The position numbers were made by a program, and so were the translations under genes. From an uncultured Oscillospiraceae bacterium (GTDB lineage Bacteria > Bacillota > Clostridia > Oscillospirales > Oscillospiraceae): a DNA stretch of 27,333 nucleotides. The stretch lies in the NCBI GenBank assembly GCA_910583885.1, contig CAJUAC010000034.1, positions 1 through 27,333 of the forward strand, in the 5' to 3' direction. Under the pieces are notes generated by a model that was not told where the DNA came from, did not search any database, and saw nothing but the letters and a program-made list of their open reading frames with translations. Below are positions 14,838 through 21,131 of the stretch, piece after piece. Every line of letters starts with the position of its first letter. The stretch's first letter is position 1.

Positions 14838-15179
14838 ATGGGCGAGAACAAAGAATATATGACCCACCCAGAGGAGTTGGGCTGCATCCATATCTCTGAG
14901 GATGTGCTGGCCTCCATCTCTGCCGGGGCCGCTGCCGAGGTAGAGGGCATCAGCGGGCTGATGAGCCTGGCTGCGAAGAAATCCAACGCGAAGGGTGTGC
15001 GCTTGACGGTGGACGACGATGGGGCGTCCATTGACCTGTACGTGATGATCCAGTATGGCTACGCCATCCCGGAGGTGGCTGAGAAGATCCAGAATGCAGT
15101 TTCCGGTGCGATTGAGTCCATGACGGGCTTTACTGTGAAGGCGGTCAACGTCCACGTGGGCGGGGTCAGCTTCCAGTGA
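14838..15179 (+). CDS. Asp23/Gls24 family envelope stress protein (YqhY-like)
   Basis: The 113-residue protein has the Asp23 (DUF322) pattern: GCIHISEDVLASISAGAAAEVEGISGL at about 15-41, an ASIDLYVMIQYGYAIPEVAEKIQNAV core, and the closing GFTVKAVNVHVGGVSF. The length is usual. In Bacillus the homologue YqhY is linked to control of acetyl-CoA carboxylase and lies directly upstream of nusB, as here. AAAGGAG lies ten bases before the ATG. It is first in a run of rightward housekeeping genes and 39 bases from nusB. Confidence 0.93.
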   Translation: MGENKEYMTHPEELGCIHISEDVLASISAGAAAEVEGISGLMSLAAKKSNAKGVRLTVDDDGASIDLYVMIQYGYAIPEVAEKIQNAVSGAIESMTGFTVKAVNVHVGGVSFQ

Positions 15180-15218
15180 GCGCAGCTGTACGGTATTGAG
15201 AGGGGGAAAGGCCCGGCT

Positions 15219-15722
15219 ATGATAAGGAATGTCGCCAGAGAAATTGCCATGCATCTCTCCTATGAGCTAAGCTTCACCGACTTAACTGCCGACGAGCTGC
15301 TGGATCAGCGCCTGAGCGGCAGCCACTTTGACGCACTCTCGGCGGAATACGAGGTCTATGGTGCGCTGCCGGGTCCTTCCCAGCGCGCGTATATCCGCAA
15401 GCTGGTCAAGGGCATAGCTGTCCACGGCTATGAGCTGGACCAGTACATCGAGAAGTATGCCAAGGGCTGGCGGTTTGAGCGGATCCCCCTGGTGGCGGGG
15501 GCCATCATGCGCCTGGCCATGTATGAGATCCTGTATATGCCGGAGATCCCCAACGGAGCGGCGATTAACGAGGCGGTGGAAATCGCCAAGAAGTATGAGA
15601 GCGCCGACGTGGTACGGTTTATCAACGGTATCCTGGGCTCCTTTGTCCGGAAGGAGGCGTCCGCCTCATATGGCGCAGGGGCGCCTGTGGCGGAGGCTTC
15701 TGTAACAGCGGAAACAGAATAA
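15219..15722 (+). CDS. nusB: Transcription antitermination factor NusB
   Basis: The 167-residue protein is all-helical NusB in pattern: a short N-terminal helix region (REIAMHLSYELSF), a middle region around FDALSAEYEVYG, and the well-conserved second half with WRFERIPLVAGAIMRLAMYEILYMPEIPNGAAINEAVEIAKKY and FINGILGSF. NusB binds boxA RNA with NusE in rRNA antitermination. The C-terminus extends about 20 residues beyond the core (YGAGAPVAEASVTAETE) and looks disordered. Compared with Bacillus, folD is missing between nusB and xseA. A GC-rich hairpin follows the stop. Confidence 0.95.
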   Translation: MIRNVAREIAMHLSYELSFTDLTADELLDQRLSGSHFDALSAEYEVYGALPGPSQRAYIRKLVKGIAVHGYELDQYIEKYAKGWRFERIPLVAGAIMRLAMYEILYMPEIPNGAAINEAVEIAKKYESADVVRFINGILGSFVRKEASASYGAGAPVAEASVTAETE

Positions 15723-15725
15723 GCG

Positions 15726-15752
15726 GGAGGGCGCACATGCCGTGCGCCCTCC
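15726..15752. terminator. GC-rich hairpin between nusB and xseA
   Basis: GGAGGGCGCAC and its exact complement (11 base pairs) flank ATGCC, four bases after nusB. No T tract follows, so it may be a partial terminator, pause site or mRNA stabiliser in place of a full stop. Confidence 0.5.
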
Positions 15753-15799
15753 TCCCAATAAGAAGGTACCGGTATCTGGCGGGAAGAGGAGGCGAGGCT

Positions 15800-17080
15800 G
15801 TGGAACGGCAAATTTTCGAGGTGAGCGAGCTCAACGAGCTGGTCAAGGCGGTCCTGGAGAGTGTCCCGGAGTTCCGGAATGTGTATGTCAAGGGGGAAAT
15901 ATCCAACTACAAGGCATATTCCTCTGGCCACCACTATTTCTCCTTGAAGGACGACAAGGGGGCCATCCGCTGCGTCATGTTCCGCGGACAGGCCCAGGGC
16001 CTGCGGTTCAGGCCGGAAAATGGCATGGTAGTCGTTGCCCGGGGCCGGGTGAGCCTGTTCCCCCGGGATGGGACCTACCAGCTTTTCTGCGAGGAGATGA
16101 CCCCCTACGGCGTGGGGGATCTCCATGTGGCCTTTGAGCAGCTGAAGGCCAAGCTGTACCAGGAGGGGCTCTTTGACCTGGCGCATAAGAAACCCCTGCC
16201 GGCCTATCCTCGGGCCATCGCCGTGATCACCTCCCCCTCCGGGGCGGCAGTCCACGATATGATCCGTATTCTCCGCCGCCGCTACCCGTTGGCGAAGGTG
16301 GTTCTGCTGCCGGTGCTCGTCCAGGGGAATGAGGCGCCGCCGCAGATCGCCGCCGCCCTGTACTACGCCAATGCCCACCAAGTGGCGGATGTCATCATCA
16401 CCGGCCGGGGCGGCGGGTCTATGGAGGATCTGTGGGCCTTTAACGACGAGCGGGTGGCCCGGGCCATCTACGCCTCGGAGATCCCGGTTATCTCTGCCGT
16501 AGGCCACGAGCCGGATGTGACGATTGCTGACTTTGTGGCGGATGTCCGGGCAGCTACCCCTTCACACGCCGCCGAGCTGGCGGTTCCGGATCAAATCGAG
16601 CTGCGGGAGAAGCTGGAGAGCCGGCGGCTGCACATGGCCCGCAGCCAGGGCAGCCGGCTGGAGCTGCTGCGCCGGCGGTTGGCGGCATTGGCCTCCAATC
16701 GGGTGATGGCCGACCCCCGGGCTCTCCTACAGGGCAAACGTCAGAAGCTGGAGGTATTGGCAGCCAGCCGGGCGCTGGCCGAGCCCCAGGCCATGATCCA
16801 GGACAAGCGTCTGCTCCTGGGCCATCTCCAGAAGGAGCTGTACAATGCAGCCAGTCTCCGCCTGACTGCCCCCCGCCGCCATATAGCGACCATAGCCGCA
16901 TCACTGGACGCCATGAGCCCCTTGAAGGTGCTGGGCCGCGGCTTTTCCATGGTCACAGATGAGCGGGGCGCGCCTCTGCGCCGGGCCCAGGATGTGGAGA
17001 TAGGCAGCAGGGTTACTGCGAAGCTGTCCAGCGGCAAGCTGCTCTGCCGGGTGGAGGAGGCTGTAACCGGGGAAGCTTGA
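15800..17080 (+). CDS. xseA: Exodeoxyribonuclease VII large subunit
   Basis: The chosen start is GTG at 15800, giving 426 residues beginning (M)ERQIFEVSELNELVKAVLE. GAGGAGG lies about ten bases upstream, and the first ATG in frame lies in the loop of the upstream hairpin, so it is unlikely. The N-terminal OB fold shows NVYVKGEISNYKAYSSGHHYFSLKD. The catalytic region has VITSPSGAAVHDMIRILRRRYP and the GRGGGSMEDLWAFNDERVARAI segment with the conserved SAVGHEPDVTIADFVADVRAATPSHAAE. A long coiled region follows. XseA and XseB together degrade single-stranded DNA. The xseB gene follows after 83 bases. Confidence 0.96.
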   Translation: MERQIFEVSELNELVKAVLESVPEFRNVYVKGEISNYKAYSSGHHYFSLKDDKGAIRCVMFRGQAQGLRFRPENGMVVVARGRVSLFPRDGTYQLFCEEMTPYGVGDLHVAFEQLKAKLYQEGLFDLAHKKPLPAYPRAIAVITSPSGAAVHDMIRILRRRYPLAKVVLLPVLVQGNEAPPQIAAALYYANAHQVADVIITGRGGGSMEDLWAFNDERVARAIYASEIPVISAVGHEPDVTIADFVADVRAATPSHAAELAVPDQIELREKLESRRLHMARSQGSRLELLRRRLAALASNRVMADPRALLQGKRQKLEVLAASRALAEPQAMIQDKRLLLGHLQKELYNAASLRLTAPRRHIATIAASLDAMSPLKVLGRGFSMVTDERGAPLRRAQDVEIGSRVTAKLSSGKLLCRVEEAVTGEA

Positions 17081-17163
17081 ACAATAGAAGTGGACGCATC
17101 AGAGTCCAATCCCATAAACAAAACGGTTCCAATACATTTTGACGGGAGCGAGGAGGAGTCGTC

Positions 17164-17400
17164 ATGAGCGAGACGAAAGAGAAGACGTTTGAGGAGAACA
17201 TCACCCGTCTGGAGGAGATCGTCTCCCACCTGGAGCGGGGGGATGTGCTGTTGGCGGAGTCCCTGGCCCTCTTTGAGGAGGGGACAAGGCTGGTGGAGAC
17301 CTGTACCGGGATGCTGGACAAGGCGGAGCAGAAGGTTGTCCGCCTGAAGCGGGGGCCCGAGGAGGATCTGATTGAGGTCCCCTTTGATGGAGAGGCATGA
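17164..17400 (+). CDS. xseB: Exodeoxyribonuclease VII small subunit
   Basis: The 78-residue protein has the XseB pattern: FEENITRLEEIVSHLERGDVLLAESLALFEEGTRLV at residues 10-45, then a helix with CTGMLDKAEQKV. It would form the helical bundle that binds the XseA coiled region. GAGGAGG lies upstream of the ATG. Its stop overlaps the start of the prenyl synthase gene as ATGA (17397-17400). Confidence 0.95.
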   Translation: MSETKEKTFEENITRLEEIVSHLERGDVLLAESLALFEEGTRLVETCTGMLDKAEQKVVRLKRGPEEDLIEVPFDGEA

Positions 17401-18278
17401 GTATGGAGGGGTTTCAGACATGCTATGACCGCTACCGGGAGGAGGCGGAGGCCTATCTGCGCACGCTCTTTACACCCGGTGGCCGTCCCTATGGGCGGCT
17501 CCAGGAGGCCATGGGCTACAGCCTGCTGGCCGGGGGCAAGCGGGTACGGCCGGTGCTGGCCTTGGCGTTCTGCGAGGCCTTGGGTGGGGAGCGGGCGCTA
17601 GCCCTGCCGCTGGGTTGTGCCCTGGAGCTGATCCACACCTACTCCCTGATCCATGACGACCTGCCCTGTATGGATGACGACGATCTCCGCCGGGGACGGC
17701 CCACCTGCCACAAGGCCTACGGCGAGGCCCTTGCCGTGCTGGCCGGGGACGCCTTACAGGCGGAGGCGTTCCGGCTGGCCGCCTCTGCGGAGGGCCTGAG
17801 TGGGGAACAGCGCTCGGATGCGGTGTTGGCCCTGGCTGCGGCCTGCGGTGCGGATGGCATGGTAGCTGGCCAGGTGCTGGATGTGTGCCAGCTCTCCAGC
17901 GGTATGGAGGAGCTGCGGCAGCTGTGCGGCCTGAAAACCGGGGCCCTGCTGGGTGCGGCGGCGGCATTGGGATGTATTGCCGCCAATGCCTCGCCAGAGG
18001 AACGGAAGCAGGCGGCAGCCTATGCCGGGCATATTGGGCTGGCTTTCCAGGTTCGGGATGATATGCTGGATGTGATCGCAGACCAGGACGAATTTGGTAA
18101 GCCGGTGGGGTCAGACCGGGCAGAGGGCAAGCGGACGTTTGTGGATCTGCTGGGCCTGGACGGCTGTGCCGCCCTGGTGGCGGAGGAGACGGCGGCAGCA
18201 CAGGAGGCTGTGGCTGCGTTCCCGCACAGCGCATTCCTGATGGAGCTGGCTGCCCATCTGGCGGATAGGAGGGCGTGA
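17397..18278 (+). CDS. ispA: Polyprenyl synthetase (farnesyl/geranylgeranyl diphosphate synthase type)
   Basis: The 293-residue protein has both aspartate-rich motifs of trans-isoprenyl diphosphate synthases: the first as DDLPCMDDDDLRRG at residues 87-100 and the second as DDMLDVIAD at 221-229. GGKRVRP at 47-52 is the IPP-binding segment. The CMDDDD insertion-type first motif and the length are those of bacterial FPP synthases. It condenses IPP with allylic diphosphates to make precursors for undecaprenol and quinones. It overlaps xseB by four bases. In many Firmicutes dxs follows; here a YuiD-like gene follows instead. Confidence 0.94.
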   Translation: MSMEGFQTCYDRYREEAEAYLRTLFTPGGRPYGRLQEAMGYSLLAGGKRVRPVLALAFCEALGGERALALPLGCALELIHTYSLIHDDLPCMDDDDLRRGRPTCHKAYGEALAVLAGDALQAEAFRLAASAEGLSGEQRSDAVLALAAACGADGMVAGQVLDVCQLSSGMEELRQLCGLKTGALLGAAAALGCIAANASPEERKQAAAYAGHIGLAFQVRDDMLDVIADQDEFGKPVGSDRAEGKRTFVDLLGLDGCAALVAEETAAAQEAVAAFPHSAFLMELAAHLADRRA

Positions 18279-18280
18279 CG

Positions 18281-18721
18281 ATGGCCTTTGGCATCCTCAC
18301 CCACAACCCCATCATTGACTGCGGGCTGTTGGCCTGGTTCCTGGCCCAATTCACCAAGGTGGTGTTGGACGTGGTTCTGCTGCGGAAGCTGGATCTGCGC
18401 CGTTTCTTCACCAGCGGCGGGATGCCCAGCAGCCATTCCGCCCTGGTTGTGGCCTGTACCACCGCTATCGGGCGGCTGTACGGCTTTGATGGGCCCCTGT
18501 TTGCCCTGTCTGTCATCCTTTCAGCCATTGTCATGTATGATGCGTGCAATGTGCGGCGCAGTGCCGGGGACACGGCCCGGCTGGTCAACCAGCTGCTGGA
18601 GCATGTGGAGCGGCTGACAGCGGAGGATTTTGCAGATAACCTGCGGGAGGTCATGGGCCATACGCCGCTCCAGGTGCTCATGGGTGCGCTGCTGGGGATG
18701 GGCGTTGGGCTGCTGGTATAG
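18281..18721 (+). CDS. Divergent PAP2 family membrane protein (YuiD-like)
   Basis: The 146-residue protein has the divergent PAP2 pattern: LAWFLAQFTKVVLD near the start, GGMPSSHSALVVACTTAIG at about residues 45-63 carrying the Ser-His core, and VMYDACNVRRSAG at about 86-98. There are about three hydrophobic segments. ATG 18281 was chosen because GGAGG is eight bases upstream; a GTG at 18275 overlapping the ispA stop is too close to that site. Family members may dephosphorylate lipid diphosphates, which would suit the neighbouring prenyl synthase, though activity is not shown for most. Confidence 0.9.
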   Translation: MAFGILTHNPIIDCGLLAWFLAQFTKVVLDVVLLRKLDLRRFFTSGGMPSSHSALVVACTTAIGRLYGFDGPLFALSVILSAIVMYDACNVRRSAGDTARLVNQLLEHVERLTAEDFADNLREVMGHTPLQVLMGALLGMGVGLLV

Positions 18722-18755
18722 ATGGTGATCCTGTGCTCTGCAAGTGAAAACTTCC

Positions 18756-18784
18756 TTGACAAATCATGGTCCGTATGGTACAAA
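18756..18784 (+). promoter_or_regulatory. Promoter of the mntP transcript
   Basis: A perfect TTGACA (18756-18761), a 17-base spacer and TACAAA (18779-18784) place the start of transcription near 18791, at the very beginning of the riboswitch. Confidence 0.85.
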
Positions 18785-18788
18785 TAAA

Positions 18789-18902
18789 CATACTTCATGA
18801 GGGAGTAGTGGCAGGGATCCCCTGCGGCAAGTCAACATACTGGCTCTTTGGGCCTGGCTTGCCTTAATCAACGAGACTCATGTATGGCTTTTGCCGTGCA
18901 TG
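18789..18902 (+). ncRNA. yybP-ykoY manganese riboswitch with anti-P1 hairpin
   Basis: P1 pairs CATAC (18789-18793) with GTATG (18882-18886) and CATGAG (18796-18801) with CTCATG (18877-18882), a partly alternative register. The L1 signature GGGAGTAG is at 18801-18808. A GCAGGG/CCCTGC hairpin (18811-18825) follows, then the AGTCAACATACTGGC segment and the L3 signature ACGAGACTCATG. This matches the Mn2+ aptamer upstream of mntP genes. The 3' side of P1 can instead pair with downstream sequence: CATGTATGGC (18879-18888) with GCCGTGCATG (18893-18902) around TTTT, ten pairs with two wobbles. Mn2+ binding would favour P1 and raise mntP expression in known members. Confidence 0.9.
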
Positions 18903-18911
18903 GAATAGATG

Positions 18912-18946
18912 GCCAGGCGCGGCGGCGCCTGGCTGTTTCCGTTTCC
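18912..18946 (+). terminator. Candidate expression-platform terminator of the Mn riboswitch
   Basis: GCCAGGCGC and its exact complement (9 base pairs) flank GGCG, followed by the T-rich TGTTTCCGTTT. It lies between the aptamer and mntP. The U tract is interrupted, so attenuation by it is plausible but not certain. Confidence 0.55.
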
Positions 18947-18995
18947 CTGGGCAAAAGGGGCAGGCAGGCGGAAAATTCAAGAAGGAGAAAGAAAA

Positions 18996-19559
18996 ATGGG
19001 TTTTATGGAGCTGTTCCTTATCGGCGTAGGGCTGAGCATGGATGCCTTCGCGGTATCGGTCTGCCGGGGCCTGGCGATGCCCCGGATGAGCTGGCGGCAG
19101 GGGGCGCTGGCGGCCCTGTTTTTCGGTGGCTTCCAGGCACTCATGCCGCTGGCGGGCTGGGGCCTGGGGCGGCAGTTCGAGCAGTACATCACCAGTATTG
19201 ACCACTGGATTGCTTTCCTGCTGCTGGGCTATATTGGTGGGAAAATGATCTGGGACGCTTTTCACGACGAGGATGCCTGCTGCCAGACGGGCTTTGCCCT
19301 GAAGGAGCTGCTGATGATGGCCATTGCCACCAGTATTGACGCACTGGCAGTGGGGATCACCTTTGCGTTTTTGCAGGTGGACATCCTCCCGGCGGCTACA
19401 CTGATTGGCTGTACGACCTTTGCCCTCTCCCTGGCAGGGGTGTGGATCGGGCACCGTTTCGGCAGCAAATATAAGAACCGGGCCACTTTGGCGGGCGGTG
19501 TGATCCTATGCCTGATCGGGCTGAAGATCCTCCTGGAACACTTGGGGTTCCTGGGATAG
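18996..19559 (+). CDS. mntP: Manganese efflux pump MntP
   Basis: The 187-residue protein has six predicted membrane helices in two repeats. It carries the MntP acidic membrane motifs LSMDAFAVS near residue 14 and ATSIDALAVGI in the second half, and the length is that of the family. GAAGGAG lies eight bases before the ATG; the longer frame reaching back to 18909 would start within the terminator hairpin. It exports Mn2+ across the cytoplasmic membrane. Control by the upstream Mn2+ riboswitch fits a detoxification role. A phosphopantetheinyl transferase gene follows after only four bases. Confidence 0.95.
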   Translation: MGFMELFLIGVGLSMDAFAVSVCRGLAMPRMSWRQGALAALFFGGFQALMPLAGWGLGRQFEQYITSIDHWIAFLLLGYIGGKMIWDAFHDEDACCQTGFALKELLMMAIATSIDALAVGITFAFLQVDILPAATLIGCTTFALSLAGVWIGHRFGSKYKNRATLAGGVILCLIGLKILLEHLGFLG

Positions 19560-19563
19560 GGGC

Positions 19564-20043
19564 ATGGAACTGCTGGTATATGGCGCGCTGGGGCCGCCGT
19601 CTGGGGAGCACGGGCTTGCCCTCCGTCTGTTGGCGTTAGCATTGGAGAGGGAACTGGGGATCCACCCCCTGCCGGAGATCCGGCGGGCCGCAGGGGGCAA
19701 GCCCTATTTTCCCAGCTGTCCGTCGCTCCACTTCAACCTGAGCCATAGCCGGGGAGCGGCTGTCTGCGCCCTTCACAGCCTGCCGGTGGGGGTCGATGTA
19801 GAGCGGCTGCGCGCCGCGCCGCGCCGTCTGGCGCAGGGGATGGCGGACGAGGCATTTTTCCGCCTATGGACGGCCAAGGAGGCCACTGTCAAGCGGGAAG
19901 GGCGGGGGATTGAGGCCCTGCGGGGACCCCTGGAGCCCGATGGCCTGTGCAGGTGCTTGGAGGGGTTCCTGCCGGGGTGGATCGTCACGGTCTGCCCCAC
20001 AGTGGATGCCCCGGTGCGGGCTGTATGGATAGATGGGATATAA
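19564..20043 (+). CDS. Sfp-type 4'-phosphopantetheinyl transferase, unusually short
   Basis: The 159-residue protein has the Sfp-type order: GKPYF at residues 45-49, FNLSHS at 57-62, GVDVE at 76-80 and WTAKEATVKREGRG at 102-115. Such enzymes move 4'-phosphopantetheine from CoA to carrier proteins. Only 21 residues separate GVDVE from the Trp of WTAKEA, where Sfp itself has 38; the usual segment with the conserved Glu (F/M-S-x-x-E) is missing. It may therefore be reduced, divergent or inactive. It starts four bases after mntP and would be co-transcribed under the Mn riboswitch. It may be the carrier-protein synthase of the organism if no AcpS exists elsewhere. Confidence 0.8.
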   Translation: MELLVYGALGPPSGEHGLALRLLALALERELGIHPLPEIRRAAGGKPYFPSCPSLHFNLSHSRGAAVCALHSLPVGVDVERLRAAPRRLAQGMADEAFFRLWTAKEATVKREGRGIEALRGPLEPDGLCRCLEGFLPGWIVTVCPTVDAPVRAVWIDGI

Positions 20044-20077
20044 AGGACCAGCTGGGCTGCACGCCCAGCTGGTCCTT
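20043..20077. terminator. Bidirectional terminator between PPTase and aldo/keto reductase
   Basis: AAGGACCAGCTGGGC and its exact complement (15 base pairs) flank TGCAC between two convergent genes. The first base overlaps the PPTase stop codon. Confidence 0.85.
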
Positions 20078-20096
20078 CCACTATGTAAGCGGCTGG

Positions 20097-21104
20097 TCAG
20101 CAGCCAAAGTCAGCAGCCGTCCGCTTGAGCATCTCCCGGATGGGCAGATGGTAGGGGCAGCGTTCCTCGCAGGCCCCGCAGGAGACGCAGTCCCCCGCCT
20201 TGGCAGGCATAGCCTCGTAGCGGCTCTTCGCCCAGCCCTCCAGGCCATAACGGCTCAGATAGCCGTGGAACAGGAAAGCGTTAGGGATGCTGATGCCCAC
20301 TGTGCAGGGGGCGCAGTAGTTACACCGGCGGCAGAAATTGGTGCCCAATTCCCGGCGGATCTGCTCCATCTTTTCCAGCTCCCCGCTGGTCAGAGGGGAG
20401 CTGTCCCCAACGGCCGCTGCATTCTGGGAAACCTCCTGGGGCTCGTACATGCCGGGGATGACGATGGATACGTGGGGGTTGGACACGACAAACCGCAGCG
20501 CCAGGGCGGCATCCTCAATGGCGCCGCCGGCCAGGGGCTTCATATCGATAAAGCCGATGCCTTTGGCGGCAGCCTGCTCCATCAGCTCCACACCCTGGTT
20601 CTCTACAATATTGTAGGGGAACATAATGGCCTCCACCCAGTCCAGCTCCAGCCCCCGCTGGAAGACCTCCAGGGAGTGGGCCGTCAGGCCCAGATGGGAG
20701 ATCTTCCCCGCCGCCTTGGCCGCCTGGAGGGCCTCAATGGCGCCGCCCGGGGCACAGACCTGCTCCAGCTGCTGGAGGGTGGGGTTGTGGATCTGATAGA
20801 GGTCGATGTGCTCTGTGCGCAGGTTGCGCAGGCTGGTTGCAATATCCCGCTCCATATCCTCCCGGGTGCGGGACATGGACTTGGTAGCAAGGATAAATTG
20901 TTCCCGCCTGCCCTCGATGGCCTGTCCGATCAGCTCCTCACTGACGGTATACCCCCGGGCAGTGTCGATGTAATTGATACCAGCGGCCTCCACCGCCTCC
21001 AGCAGTGCCGCCGCACCTGCCGCGTCCACCCGCTGGATGGGGATCCCTCCCAGGCCCATGCGGGAAACCCGCAGCCCGGTTTTACCTAAAGTTACGAATT
21101 CCAT
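20097..21104 (-). CDS. Aldo/keto reductase with C-terminal ferredoxin-like 4Fe-4S tail
   Basis: The 335-residue protein has an AKR barrel with the catalytic tetrad visible as Asp47 (IDTARGY), Tyr52, Lys75 (ATKS) and His106 (QIHNP). A C-terminal region from about 255 holds CRRCNYCAPC (Cys258, 261, 264, 267) and CVSCGACEERCPY (Cys306, 309, 312, 316). Eight cysteines in this arrangement suggest two 4Fe-4S clusters, as in clostridial ferredoxin-AKR fusions. The substrate is unknown; such enzymes may couple ferredoxin or NAD(P)H to carbonyl reduction. It lies 27 bases downstream of ftsH on the same strand, so it may be co-transcribed. Confidence 0.93.
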   Translation of the reverse strand: MEFVTLGKTGLRVSRMGLGGIPIQRVDAAGAAALLEAVEAAGINYIDTARGYTVSEELIGQAIEGRREQFILATKSMSRTREDMERDIATSLRNLRTEHIDLYQIHNPTLQQLEQVCAPGGAIEALQAAKAAGKISHLGLTAHSLEVFQRGLELDWVEAIMFPYNIVENQGVELMEQAAAKGIGFIDMKPLAGGAIEDAALALRFVVSNPHVSIVIPGMYEPQEVSQNAAAVGDSSPLTSGELEKMEQIRRELGTNFCRRCNYCAPCTVGISIPNAFLFHGYLSRYGLEGWAKSRYEAMPAKAGDCVSCGACEERCPYHLPIREMLKRTAADFGC

Positions 21105-21131
21105 AGCGCGATCTCCTCCTATTTGTCCGCC

